From contig NZ_JACJTO010000033.1 in assembly GCF_014698755.1 (NCBI RefSeq), positions 1 through 49,088 on the forward strand: DNA of 49,088 nucleotides, read 5' to 3'. Source of the DNA: Aphanizomenon flos-aquae FACHB-1287. Lineage in GTDB: Bacteria > Cyanobacteriota > Cyanobacteriia > Cyanobacteriales > Nostocaceae. Below the pieces are notes generated by a model, which saw nothing but the letters and a program-made list of their open reading frames with translations, had not been told where the DNA came from and did not search any database. Position numbers and translations under genes: made by a program. Positions 1 through 7,685 of this stretch are shown here, one piece after another (within the stretch, counting starts at the first letter, position 1; every line of letters begins with the position of its first letter).

Positions 1-102
1 CAGATCCTCACTATTTTGTAAAAAAAAATAACCTCTAGTATAGATATAAAGGAATTATGAAAGTGTTTAGTTAAAAAAATATTGTGAAAATTAGTTATAT
101 AA

Positions 103-468
103 ATGAAAACAGAATTTCAGCTAAAATTAGATTTAGTAGAGTCCATATTAGTCAACAAATTTACACAACTAACCCTAGAGGAGATTCAAAAAATGCTTAA
201 TCTCAAAGAGGCTGATGTTACTCAAACACAGTTTTATCAAGAGGTGTTAGAAATTGGTGAGAAAAAAGGTTTACAACAAGGTTTACAACAAGGAGAAGCA
301 AATCTAACTATACGCCAGTTAAAACGCCGTTGTGGTAATTTAACTGCTATTCAAGAGCAAAAAGTGCGATCGCTCTCAATTTCTCAATTAGAATCATTAG
401 GAGAGGCATTATTGGATTTTCAAAATATGTCAGATTTGGAAAATTGGTTACAAGATAATCGCCGTTGA
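103..468 (+). CDS. DUF4351 C-terminal fragment of an Rpn/DUF2887-type protein
   Basis: This is a 121-residue protein with the tail layout of large cyanobacterial Rpn/PD-(D/E)XK (DUF2887-DUF4351) proteins. An N-terminal helix (residues 10-40, LVESILVNKF...) resembles the linker that normally follows the nuclease domain. It is followed by a Q/G-rich hinge (GLQQGLQQGE, about 55-65) and a DUF4351 domain (about 66-120) with RQLKRRCGN, LGEALLDF and the closing WLQDN. The nuclease domain itself is absent, and stop codons lie just upstream, so this is a truncated relative of the usual roughly 250-300 residue protein. It could be a free-standing DUF4351 protein, but I infer a remnant. A second DUF4351 tail follows at about 770-965. 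Confidence 0.6.
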   Translation: MKTEFQLKLDLVESILVNKFTQLTLEEIQKMLNLKEADVTQTQFYQEVLEIGEKKGLQQGLQQGEANLTIRQLKRRCGNLTAIQEQKVRSLSISQLESLGEALLDFQNMSDLENWLQDNRR

Positions 469-490
469 TCTTAAAAGCGATCGCTAATTT

Positions 491-730
491 ATGAAATCTC
501 AAATTAGTCCTTGGGGAAATTCCTTAGCCTTGAGAATCCCCAAGTATATTGCAGATAAATTGGCTTTATCAATCAATGATGAAGTTGACTGCCGTATTGA
601 GCAAGGGCAACTCATGGTAAGACCAGTTCAAAAATTTCCCAAATACACCCTCTCACAACTCCTTAGCCAAGATTTAGAGCCAGAAGCGGAGATTGACTGG
701 GGTAAACCAACAGGTAATGAAGAATGGTAG
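491..730 (+). CDS. MazE-like antitoxin (AbrB/SpoVT fold)
   Basis: This 79-residue protein begins MKSQISPWGNSLALRIPK, the swapped-hairpin AbrB/MazE DNA-binding signature. The middle (INDEVDCRIEQGQLMV) completes the beta-barrel, and the acidic C-terminus (EPEAEIDWGKP) is of the kind that wraps around MazF in this family. Antitoxins of this type neutralise the MazF ribonuclease and repress their own operon. The stop overlaps an ATG at 724 that opens a mazF-like reading frame, which is the usual operon overlap, but that toxin breaks off after about 15 codons. The antitoxin is therefore apparently an orphan. It starts 22 bp after the preceding DUF4351 fragment, beside a HIP1 site. A 10-codon copy of its 5' end recurs at 2235. 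Confidence 0.8.
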   Translation: MKSQISPWGNSLALRIPKYIADKLALSINDEVDCRIEQGQLMVRPVQKFPKYTLSQLLSQDLEPEAEIDWGKPTGNEEW

Positions 731-965
731 ATTACGTCCCCCGTTATGGGGATCTTATCTGGCTAAACAAGGAGAACAACAAGGACTACAACAAGGGGAG
801 TCCGTCCTGGTTTTGCGTCAACTCACTAGGAGGTTTGGGGAAATAGAATTTTCTATTAGGGAGAAAATCCAGAAGTTACCCACTACTGAGTTAGAGATAT
901 TGGGAGAAAGTTTATTGGATTTTTCCCAAATACAAGACCTGATAGACTGGTTAGCAGTTCATTAA
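724..965 (+). pseudogene. mazF 5' stub joined to a DUF4351 tail
   Basis: Reading from ATG 724, which overlaps the antitoxin stop, the frame gives MVDYVPRYGDLIWLN. That is the normal MazF N-terminus (compare the family pattern YVPxRGDIxWLxF). After about position 768 the MazF match stops. A different frame then encodes AKQGEQQGLQQGE followed by a full DUF4351 tail (LRQLTRRFGEIEF, LGESLLDFSQ, ending DWLAVH, stop at 965). That tail frame has no ATG of its own: its longest reading starts at a TTG at 693, inside mazE. The simplest reading is a deletion that fused the 5' end of mazF to the 3' end of an Rpn/DUF2887-DUF4351 gene out of frame, inactivating both. Confidence 0.7.
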
Positions 966-1040
966 ACTGCTAACAAAAGAAGTGATTAGGGAGGGTTAAA
1001 GCGATCGCCCTTGAAGAATATAAACCCTTAATTTTTATTT

Positions 1041-1088
1041 AGCCCACGCAGGTGGACTTTGTTTGTGTAGTAGCGATTTATAATCGCC
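1041..1088. repeat. Dispersed intergenic repeat (CCCACGCAGG... family)
   Basis: This stretch runs from AGCCCACGCAGGTGG through TTTGTTTGTGTAG to GCGATTTATAATCGC. The last part is itself a small palindrome. A diverged relative lies at 31675-31715 (AGTCCACACAGATAG... TTTGTTTGTGTGGATGCGATTT). It occupies the 177-bp gap between the mazF/DUF4351 remnant and the Uma2 gene. This is a typical low-copy dispersed repeat of Nostocales intergenic DNA, and no coding content is visible. Confidence 0.55.
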
Positions 1089-1142
1089 AATAGCGTAGTT
1101 AAACTCATAGATAATTATCCAAAGCATCAGGAGAACAAATCC

Positions 1143-2075
1143 ATGGCAGCAATTACGGCCCGCGAACTAGAGTTGCAAATGCCCGATGCCAGTAAACTTT
1201 TAAGTGATGAACCAGAGATGGAAAGCTCCCTGCACTATATGCAACTGTTATTGCTAGTAACCTGCCTCGAATGGGCATGGCAAGAGCGGGATGATTTTTT
1301 CATTGGTGCAAACCTGACCATTTACTTCAGTCGCCAACAACTCAAAAATCGTGACTTTCGAGGTCCAGATTTTTTCCTAGTCAAAAACACCACCAGAGAA
1401 CCACGCAACTCATGGGTGGTCTGGGAAGAAGACGGGCGTTATCCCGACCTGATTATTGAATTACTGTCCGACTCCACCGCCAATGTAGATCGCACCACCA
1501 AACTAGACTTATACGCAGAGAGATTTCATACCCCTGAATACTTTTACTTTTCACCCCAAACCTTAGAATTTGCAGGATTTAGGCTAAATTTCAATCAATA
1601 TCGCCCTATTCCCCCCAATGATCAGGAATGGCTATGGAGTGAATCCCTGGGCTTTTTCCTGGGTATTCACAATGGCCAATTGCGTTACTTCTCCTTAGAA
1701 GGAACTATTATCCCTACCCCCCAAGAAGCCGCCAAAGATGAAATACTCAAAGCCAACCAAGCAATTAAAATAGCAAAACAAGAATCTCAAAGGGCTGAAC
1801 AAGAATCTCAAAGGGCTGAACAAGAATCTCAAAGGGCTGAACAAGAATCTCAAAGGGCTGAACAAGAATCTCAAAGGGCTGAACAAGAATCTCAAAGGGC
1901 TGAACAAGAATCTCAAAGGGCTGAACAAGAATCTCAAAGGGCTGAACAAGAATCTCAAAGGGCTGAACAAGAATCTCAAAGGGCTGAACAAGAATCCCAA
2001 AGGGCTGAACAAGCTAATAGGGAGTTGTATGAATTAAAGCAAAAAATGCGATCGCTTGGTATTTCTCTTGACTAA
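1143..2075 (+). CDS. Uma2-family (DUF820) putative endonuclease with heptad-repeat tail
   Basis: This 310-residue protein belongs to the PD-(D/E)XK-like Uma2 family, which is hugely expanded in cyanobacteria and has no proven substrate. The fold is visible as FIGANLTIYFSRQQ (about 57-70), RGPDFFLV (about 78-85, Asp of the core), WEEDGRYPDLIIELLSDST (about 98-116, the E/D-x-E core) and KLDLYAERFHTPEYFYF (about 124-140). Residues 1-195 form the nuclease-like domain. Residues 214-290 are eleven exact copies of ESQRAEQ, predicting a long charged helix or coiled coil, and the end (ANRELYELKQKMRSLGISLD) is the usual Uma2 tail. The start is supported by AGGAG 12 nt upstream. The repeat makes it longer than its relatives (about 230 residues). 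Confidence 0.85.
   Translation: MAAITARELELQMPDASKLLSDEPEMESSLHYMQLLLLVTCLEWAWQERDDFFIGANLTIYFSRQQLKNRDFRGPDFFLVKNTTREPRNSWVVWEEDGRYPDLIIELLSDSTANVDRTTKLDLYAERFHTPEYFYFSPQTLEFAGFRLNFNQYRPIPPNDQEWLWSESLGFFLGIHNGQLRYFSLEGTIIPTPQEAAKDEILKANQAIKIAKQESQRAEQESQRAEQESQRAEQESQRAEQESQRAEQESQRAEQESQRAEQESQRAEQESQRAEQESQRAEQESQRAEQANRELYELKQKMRSLGISLD
1782..2012 (+). repeat. Eleven 21-bp in-frame tandem repeats
   Basis: The unit GAATCTCAAAGGGCTGAACAA (split as GAATCTCAAAGG and GCTGAACAA) is repeated eleven times head to tail. The only base change I see is T to C in the last copy (GAATCCCAA). Each copy encodes ESQRAEQ, so copy number can change without breaking the frame. Near-perfect DNA identity, including synonymous positions, indicates recent expansion by slippage or unequal recombination. 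Confidence 0.95.
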
Positions 2076-2138
2076 GCCTTGATCAATAGACATCACCAAA
2101 AAAGAAGCCTTCACCCTATAAAATAAGATCATAATATG

Positions 2139-2161
2139 CCCGACTTTTCCGAGAAGTCGGG
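2139..2161. repeat. CCCGACTT...AAGTCGGG hairpin
   Basis: This is a perfect 8-bp stem with a 7-base loop (TTCCGAG). The same family appears, diverged, near 3673-3740, at 23621-23655, near 38669-38700 and near 42671-42730. It is a dispersed palindromic repeat that may also act as a weak bidirectional terminator downstream of Uma2. Confidence 0.7.
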
Positions 2162-2227
2162 GATTTTAAATTCTAGGGTAGCGGCAATTGAGATATACTT
2201 TGTTTATCTTGCTTGAAAGCGATCGCT
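2154..2227 (+). repeat. 74-bp direct repeat, copy A
   Basis: The stretch from AAGTCGGGGATTTTAAA through CTAGGGTAGCGG to GAGATATACTTTGTTTATCT and a HIP1 site matches 3729-3802 at the same spacing with few differences. In copy A it leads directly into a truncated mazE start; in copy B it leads into the region upstream of the flippase gene. The two copies flank the AlbA_2 gene. Confidence 0.75.
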
Positions 2228-2234
2228 CTTCTTT

Positions 2235-2267
2235 ATGAAATCTCAAATTAGTCCTTGGGGATTGTAA
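2235..2267 (+). pseudogene. mazE 5' fragment (10 codons)
   Basis: From ATG 2235, 26 bases are identical to the start of the antitoxin gene at 491 (MKSQISPWG). The frame then ends in TTG TAA. A HIP1-containing leader also precedes both copies. This is a broken second copy of the antitoxin 5' end, not a functional gene. Confidence 0.75.
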
Positions 2268-2324
2268 CCTTATTTTAAGATAAACAATTAAAGGTAAAAA
2301 ATGAGCGAAAATTGTCGAGCGATA

Positions 2325-2350
2325 GCGAAGCGCTGCTGCAAGCAGTTCGC
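2325..2350. repeat. REP-like palindrome
   Basis: GCGAAGCGCTGCT followed by GCAAGCAGTTCGC forms GCGAA/TTCGC and CTGCT/AGCAG stems with an asymmetric bulge. Motifs of this kind (GCGATAGCGAAGCG...) are common dispersed repeats in Nostoc-type genomes. Confidence 0.55.
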
Positions 2351-2440
2351 CCTTAGTGCTGAAAAATGAAGTTATGTAGAGCGATCGCTACTGAACATAT
2401 AATGTGATGCCAAAAGCAGATAAACTCTTTTACTAACTAA

Positions 2441-3604
2441 ATGAATTCAGATAAATTACTAGAATTAATTACATTGGGTGAAAACTCTCAAATTGAGTTT
2501 AAATCTGGAGAGTTTCGCAATGAAAGTCTAGCTAAAGAAATTGTAGCCTTTGCCAATATGCGGGGCGGCAAAATTCTCATTGGTGTAGAAGATAATGGGC
2601 AAATATCTGGGGTAAAAGATACTCATCTTTTAATGGAAAAAATTATCCAAATTTGTAGAAATAATATACAACCCCCTATAATTCCTGAATTATTTTCCGT
2701 ATCCTCTGGTGAACAGAAAGTTGTCATTATTGAAGTAGAAAAAGGTTTTTTCAAGCCTTACAAAGTTAAATCTCTCAATCGTTACTACATTCGTGCTGGT
2801 ACTGCGGCAATTGAGCCAACTCAAGAAGAACTGATTAGATTATTACAAGATGGTGGACAATTTCATTTTGAGGTTTCAGCATTACCCAACACTGGTATAT
2901 CTGATTTAGATCCATTAAAGATAAACCATTATTGCCAAGAAATCAGAGGACTATCAGCAGAAGAAAATTGTCCACGGACGTGGTATAATCTTCAAGTATT
3001 AGATGAACAAGAACGATTAAATATCGCAGGAAGTCTATTTTTTTCCAGGCAAACTATGAAAATGCTACCACAGGCTGGCATTGAGTTAAATGCTTTTACG
3101 GGAGATGATGTAACTTCAGAGTTCTTAGACAGCCTTGATTTAGGAGAAACTATTCCCGAATGCATTCAAGCCGCAGAGTCATTTGTCCGTCGCAACTCTC
3201 GACATCATCCAGTATTTAATGTAGAACAAACCCGCCGACAAGACATTCCAGAATATGAACCTTTTGTGGTTCGTGAACTAATAGTTAATGCTTTTGCCCA
3301 TCGAGACTGGTCAATATTTGGACAGCGTATTCGGCTATCATTATTTAATAATCGCCTAGAGTTGTTCTCACCCGGTAGTTTACCTAATACACTCAATTTA
3401 GATCGGGCTTTAGCTGGTATTTCTTATTACCGCAATCCTCTTATTGCCCAAATGCTCAAAGATTATGGTTTCATGGATAGGTTGGGGCGTGGACTACAAA
3501 AAATTATTAAGTTTTATAATTTTCATAGTAGCCCTTTGTATCAAAAGTCGCCATTTTTTGAAAATGGTGATGCCTATTTCCGTGCTACGGTCTATAAAGG
3601 GTAG
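2441..3604 (+). CDS. AlbA_2 domain / RecG-like ATP-binding protein
   Basis: This 387-residue protein belongs to the family often annotated 'putative DNA-binding / ATP-dependent helicase RecG-like' (AlbA_2, formerly AAA_4, of the Schlafen group). The AlbA_2 core is at about 14-120: SQIEFKSGEF, EIVAFANMRGGKILIGVEDNG and later YYIRAGTAAIEPT. A C-terminal GHKL-like block (HATPase_c_4) is at about 280-345: RELIVNAFAHRDW, RLELFSPGSLP and NPLIAQMLKDYGFMDRLGRG. No winged-helix tail follows, so it is slightly shorter than many relatives. Its biochemical role is not established; members are often linked to regulation or defence neighbourhoods. It is flanked by the two copies of a 74-bp repeat, which suggests a mobile segment, but no transposase is visible. 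Confidence 0.8.
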   Translation: MNSDKLLELITLGENSQIEFKSGEFRNESLAKEIVAFANMRGGKILIGVEDNGQISGVKDTHLLMEKIIQICRNNIQPPIIPELFSVSSGEQKVVIIEVEKGFFKPYKVKSLNRYYIRAGTAAIEPTQEELIRLLQDGGQFHFEVSALPNTGISDLDPLKINHYCQEIRGLSAEENCPRTWYNLQVLDEQERLNIAGSLFFSRQTMKMLPQAGIELNAFTGDDVTSEFLDSLDLGETIPECIQAAESFVRRNSRHHPVFNVEQTRRQDIPEYEPFVVRELIVNAFAHRDWSIFGQRIRLSLFNNRLELFSPGSLPNTLNLDRALAGISYYRNPLIAQMLKDYGFMDRLGRGLQKIIKFYNFHSSPLYQKSPFFENGDAYFRATVYKG

Positions 3605-4011
3605 ACGATATGCCAGAAGAGAAGTATCAGCGCTGTACTAGTATGGCAACTGAATATATAATCTGATCATGCCCAGATCCTCGACTTCATCAGAGCAGTT
3701 GATCATTTATGGACACAATAAATCAAAGAAATCGGGGATCTGAAACTCTAGGGTGGGGGTAAGTGAGATATACTTTGTTTATCTTACTTGAAAGCGATCG
3801 CTTGGTTAAATGAAACTCTTTAGCAGCTATCAATTTTCAACAACTAGGCAGTTAAAATATGTTATATTATTTACCAAACTTCTACCCATGTCATATCCAG
3901 TTAAGCTATCACGCAGTTATATTTTATAATTCTAATATGGCTAGATCTTGTGCTACTGGCATCCTGACCGCTAGAATTATGCAGTACAACTTCTTTAGAG
4001 GTTGAAATTTA
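3605..4011. other. Intergenic region upstream of the polysaccharide locus
   Basis: This 407-bp gap has no credible gene. It contains a diverged GACTTC...GAAATCGGGG repeat (about 3670-3740), direct-repeat copy B (3729-3802) and then AT-rich sequence that probably carries the promoter of the flippase gene. AGAGG lies 11 nt before ATG 4012 and is a plausible ribosome binding site. Confidence 0.6.
3729..3802 (+). repeat. 74-bp direct repeat, copy B
   Basis: AAATCGGGGATCTGAAAC, CTAGGGTGGGGG and GAGATATACTTTGTTTATCT ending in a HIP1 site line up base for base with 2154-2227. The copies are about 1.57 kb apart in the same orientation, on either side of the AlbA_2 gene. Confidence 0.75.
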
Positions 4012-5283
4012 ATGTCAACTCGCTCGGAAAAAGCTATTTACTGGCTTAAGTTACTTAGTAAATTTGTTTCTGTTCAATTGCTTGTTCAAGCATTAGGATT
4101 TGCCAGTGGAGTTTTGATTGTTCGTACCCTTAGTAAGGAGGAATATGCTTATTTTCTGATGGCTAATGCTTTCCAATCTACAATGGATATGATGTCTGAT
4201 TTTGGGATTACTATTGGACTTAACTCAATTGGTGGTCAGGTTTACAAAGACTATGATAAATTTAGTCAGCTAATCAACACAGCTTTTTTTATCAGACGTT
4301 ATTTAACTGTTATTTCAACTGTTATAATTTCACCAATTTTATTTTTTCTATTATCTAATAATGGTGCTGTATTTAATACAAATATTTTACTTATAGTAGC
4401 GATATTAGTAGAATTACAATTCTACTCAACTAATAAAATATTAGGTATAGTTCCTAAGTTTAATGATAATTTTAACCAAATACAAAAGTTAGATTTAATT
4501 TCATCTTTTACAAGACTAACTGGGTTACTTATAGCATATATCTTGGGGATGAATGCAGTATTGGCTGCTTCTTGTTCTACTTTAGCTTCAGGCTTGTATA
4601 GTTTTTTTCTATCCAAATGGATAAAAGATAAAGATACCATTATTCCAGATGCACCAGTGAATTCTGAATATAAATATAAGATATGGAGTTTAATGAAAAC
4701 CCAGTTTTTACCCACTACTTTTTATTGTTTTCAAGGACAAATAACAATTTGGCTTATAAGTATATTTGGAAATACTAGTAGTATCGCAGAAATTGGAGCA
4801 TTATCAAGAATCGGTGTGATTTTAACAATTATTAATCCAGTAATCAATACTATTATTGTTCCCAAATATGCTCGTTGTCAGTCAACTCAATTACTACCAA
4901 GACGATATTGGCAGTTGATACTAGTTTATATCTTAATATCAGCGTGTTTATTATTATCAATGATCACTTTCTCTAAACAAGTTCTCTGGATTTTGGGAAG
5001 TCAGTATTCTCATTTAAATAATGAGCTTGTTTTAATCCTTATCACGAGCTTAATAACTTCTTTAACTACTATGATTTGGTCTTTAAATTATTCTAAGGGC
5101 TGGGTTAATGATTCCTGGCTGGCAATTCCTAGCACGATAATGATACAAATATTACTATTGTTCGTTTTAGACATTTCTACAGTAACAGGTGTAGTTTTAT
5201 TTAGTTTATTTTCTGCTATACCTACTTTGTGTGTAAATTTATATATGAGCTATAAAGCAATGAGAGTATTGTCTGAAATCTAA
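4012..5283 (+). CDS. Wzx-like polysaccharide flippase (MOP superfamily)
   Basis: This 423-residue integral membrane protein has about 12 hydrophobic segments. The N-terminus reads LVQALGFASGVLIVRTLSKEEYAYF (shown in part: FASGVLIVRTLSKEEY), the hallmark of oligosaccharide flippases and polysaccharide export proteins (Polysacc_synt family). These proteins move lipid-linked sugar repeat units across the inner membrane. The usual length is 400-480 residues. It opens the polysaccharide locus, followed after 274 bp of apparently non-coding AT-rich DNA by methyltransferase and acyltransferase genes. Composition is very AT-rich compared with the housekeeping genes downstream, which is common in horizontally shuffled surface-polysaccharide loci. 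Confidence 0.85.
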   Translation: MSTRSEKAIYWLKLLSKFVSVQLLVQALGFASGVLIVRTLSKEEYAYFLMANAFQSTMDMMSDFGITIGLNSIGGQVYKDYDKFSQLINTAFFIRRYLTVISTVIISPILFFLLSNNGAVFNTNILLIVAILVELQFYSTNKILGIVPKFNDNFNQIQKLDLISSFTRLTGLLIAYILGMNAVLAASCSTLASGLYSFFLSKWIKDKDTIIPDAPVNSEYKYKIWSLMKTQFLPTTFYCFQGQITIWLISIFGNTSSIAEIGALSRIGVILTIINPVINTIIVPKYARCQSTQLLPRRYWQLILVYILISACLLLSMITFSKQVLWILGSQYSHLNNELVLILITSLITSLTTMIWSLNYSKGWVNDSWLAIPSTIMIQILLLFVLDISTVTGVVLFSLFSAIPTLCVNLYMSYKAMRVLSEI

Positions 5284-5557
5284 ATCTTGAATTTTGTCTA
5301 CATTTTTATGTGTAACCCTCTTCTGTCAGATTGGGAAAATTCAATACCTGAAAGGTTTATGGGGCTTTGGTTTTGACATTTTATGCAGCAATTGTATTTT
5401 TAATACATAAAAAAGTGCCAAACCTTGATGCAATAAGAGTTCCAAAAGATGGATTCGATATTGTTTTCCGAGAGTGACAGAACAGGGGTAATCAAGTTAT
5501 CCTCTCATAGTGAGAAGATAATAATTAAATTATTAACATCTATAGGTTTTAAGGCAC

Positions 5558-6316
5558 ATGAATTTAATTAGCGTTACTAGTAACATACTTCATCTTCTCC
5601 CTAAGTATTTACATTTACCAGTTGAATTTCAAGCTCGAAGAATTTCACAAAACTTAGAAAGGGAAATGTATTATCTACAAAGCCTAATCAATAAGTCAGG
5701 TCGTGCGATTGATATTGGAGCAAATAGAGGACTATATACTTATGCTCTTTCTAAACTATGTACTTCTGTTGAAGCACTTGAACCACAGCCTTGGTGTAGT
5801 GAGTTAATACGTGAATATAGTAAGAAATTTAATAAAAACATCAATGTGTATGATTGTGCTTTGTCTAATTCAAACTCCACTTTAGAACTAAATATCCCTA
5901 TTCTACATGGTAGAATAAGAACTGGTTTGTTGACTGGATTAGCTAGTTTTAGTAAGCCAGAGGGTGAACATAAAATACTCAGTGTAAGTGTTAATTGCTT
6001 GGATGAATATAATTTCCAAGATGTTGTCTTTATTAAGATTGATGTTGAAGGTCATGAAAGCAAAGTTATTGAAGGTGCGGAAATGACTATTTTAAGAGAT
6101 CATCCAATAATTTTGATAGAGATAGAGCAAAGGCATTTAGGCAATATCCCTATTGATGTGATTTTTAATCAAATAATATCACTTGGATATAATGGTTTTT
6201 TCTTACAAAGTGGTCAACTTACCCCAATAAACTTATTTGACGTAAATCTTCATCAAGATTTATCGCAAAATCAGATCCCGTATATAAATAATTTCATCTT
6301 TAAGCCTTCTGATTAA
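5558..6316 (+). CDS. FkbM family methyltransferase (first copy)
   Basis: This 252-residue SAM-dependent methyltransferase is of the FkbM type. Motif I is AIDIGANRGLYTYAL (about 51-65), the acidic end of strand 2 is EALEPQP (about 73-79), and the family signature FIKIDVEGHESKVIEGA is at about 164-180. FkbM enzymes O-methylate sugars or other small molecules, and here a sugar of the surface polysaccharide is the likely target. AAGG lies 4 nt before the ATG. Nine bases separate it from the acyltransferase gene, so the two are probably cotranscribed. A second FkbM gene follows at 6870; the two are only distantly similar. Confidence 0.88.
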   Translation: MNLISVTSNILHLLPKYLHLPVEFQARRISQNLEREMYYLQSLINKSGRAIDIGANRGLYTYALSKLCTSVEALEPQPWCSELIREYSKKFNKNINVYDCALSNSNSTLELNIPILHGRIRTGLLTGLASFSKPEGEHKILSVSVNCLDEYNFQDVVFIKIDVEGHESKVIEGAEMTILRDHPIILIEIEQRHLGNIPIDVIFNQIISLGYNGFFLQSGQLTPINLFDVNLHQDLSQNQIPYINNFIFKPSD

Positions 6317-6324
6317 ATATATCC

Positions 6325-6861
6325 ATGATGTTAGTGATGTATAACAGACTAAAAAACTTAGTATTTCGCCTTCCCGTTCCTTTAGTTAACAGCAATATTA
6401 GAGCTAAAATTTTAAGAAGCAAAGGATCTAAAATTGGAGAGTACGTAAGCATAAATAAGCATTCTACCTTTGGAAATCCTAGCAACATAGAAGTTGGTGA
6501 TGACTGTGTAATAGGTGGTAATGTATTTATGGATGGATGGTCTTCCATAACCATCGGTAGTCATGTAATCCTTAGCGAGTGCGTGACAATCTTAACTGGT
6601 AATCATGAATTACATACTCCCGATTTCGCAGGCAAATTATTACCAATTAAAATTGAAGATTATGTGTGGATAGCAACTAAAGCTATAATTCTGCAAGGGG
6701 TAACTATTGGTAGAGGAGCGGTAGTGGGAGCGGGTGCAGTTGTTAGAGAAGATGTTCCTCCGTTAGGTATCGTTATAGGTAATCCGGCTCAATTAGTAGG
6801 TTATAGACGTTGTAGTGACTTTACTCATAATCCTGGTAAATATCTTTATCTAGTACATTAA
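6325..6861 (+). CDS. Hexapeptide-repeat (LbH) acyltransferase
   Basis: This 178-residue left-handed beta-helix acyltransferase shows successive hexapeptide turns (IEVGDD, CVIGGN, ITIGSH, VILSEC) and the C-terminal run VTIGRGAVVGAGAVV then IVIGNPAQLVGYR, the standard WcaF/maltose-acetyltransferase-like ending. The probable catalytic His is in TGNHELHTPDF (about 92-102). Such enzymes transfer acetyl or similar groups to sugars. The gene lies between two FkbM methyltransferases with gaps of only 8 bp on each side, so it is most likely a decorating enzyme of the polysaccharide operon. ATG 6337 is a possible alternative start. Confidence 0.88.
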   Translation: MMLVMYNRLKNLVFRLPVPLVNSNIRAKILRSKGSKIGEYVSINKHSTFGNPSNIEVGDDCVIGGNVFMDGWSSITIGSHVILSECVTILTGNHELHTPDFAGKLLPIKIEDYVWIATKAIILQGVTIGRGAVVGAGAVVREDVPPLGIVIGNPAQLVGYRRCSDFTHNPGKYLYLVH

Positions 6862-6869
6862 TTAAATTT

Positions 6870-7679
6870 ATGATGATTAAGCTTTTTTTGAAAAAAATTC
6901 CACTCTTGTGGTTAAGACAAAAATTATATTATCGCTTCTTTTCAAAACAAGCGCATAAATTATCCCATCTGTTTGACTCTGTTTATTTGGAATTTGCGCC
7001 GAATATCAGGCTTAAACCTGAACCAAAAGATGTAGGACACCAAGTAATAGCTTTCTGTGGTTTTTATGAATTAGAACTCACCCGTAAAATTTTTGCCTTA
7101 GCTAAAGAAGGTGGTTTATTTGTAGATGTAGGCGCAAATTATGGGTATTTCTCCTGTTTATGGGCTGCCGCAAATCCAAAAAATCGAGTTATAGCCTTTG
7201 AAGCTTCTCCGAGAAATACCTCTCCTTTGCGGGAAAATATTACCAATAATAATTTTCAATCTCGTGTAGAGATTCATGATATTGCGCTAGGAAAAGAGGT
7301 AGGTAATCTACCGTTTAGTTTCATGTCCGAAGAGCAAACAGGATGGGGTGGTTTGTCTCTTAAAGATGAAATGAACACCATTAATGTACCTGTTGTTACG
7401 TTAGATCAATTTTGGGCAGAAAGTTCATATTCAACTTCAACGATTGATATGTTAAAAATTGATACAGAAGGAGCAGATACATGGGTGCTTCAAGGAGCAT
7501 ATCAACTACTTAAAGAAAAAAGAATAAAGCATATCTTTTTTGAAGAAAATAAAGTGCGGATGTCGGCTTTGGGTATTTTATCAGAGACAGCAAAGGATTT
7601 ACTCTTATCATGTGGGTATCAAATTACCCCGATGGGATCGGGAGAATGGTATGCAACACTCATAACAGTGAATGAGTAA
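6870..7679 (+). CDS. FkbM family methyltransferase (second copy)
   Basis: This 269-residue protein has SAM-binding motif I LFVDVGANYGYFSCLWA (about 88-104), VIAFEASPRN (about 110-119) and the FkbM signature DMLKIDTEGADTWVLQGA (about 193-210). It probably methylates a sugar hydroxyl in the same pathway as the first FkbM gene. It is the last gene of the tight three-gene run (gaps of 8 bp each). Downstream the sequence becomes broken small ORFs, suggesting the operon has been disrupted or ends here. Confidence 0.88.
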   Translation: MMIKLFLKKIPLLWLRQKLYYRFFSKQAHKLSHLFDSVYLEFAPNIRLKPEPKDVGHQVIAFCGFYELELTRKIFALAKEGGLFVDVGANYGYFSCLWAAANPKNRVIAFEASPRNTSPLRENITNNNFQSRVEIHDIALGKEVGNLPFSFMSEEQTGWGGLSLKDEMNTINVPVVTLDQFWAESSYSTSTIDMLKIDTEGADTWVLQGAYQLLKEKRIKHIFFEENKVRMSALGILSETAKDLLLSCGYQITPMGSGEWYATLITVNE

Positions 7680-7685
7680 ATTAAA

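Larger units (their letters stand above)
2076..2440. other. Intergenic region of repeats and a mazE remnant
   Basis: This 365-bp stretch has no intact gene. It contains the CCCGACTT hairpin (2139-2161), a 74-bp direct-repeat copy (2154-2227), a 10-codon mazE fragment (2235-2267) and a REP-like palindrome (2325-2350). HIP1 sites lie near 2218 and 2381. It reads as a graveyard of small mobile or repeat sequence between Uma2 and the AlbA_2 protein. Confidence 0.7.

Noticed and set aside
491-965. Functional mazEF toxin-antitoxin pair
   Set aside because: Only the first 15 or so codons of the toxin are present, before a junction with unrelated DUF4351 sequence.
1695-2012. Minus-strand frame of repeated FSPLRFL units
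   Set aside because: It is the antisense reading of the ESQRAEQ repeats in the Uma2 gene. The plus-strand frame has a nuclease-like domain, a start and a ribosome site, and the minus frame has none.
5284-5557. Possible remnant gene between flippase and first FkbM
   Set aside because: Short frames with no recognisable motif. I cannot distinguish a relic from AT-rich spacer.
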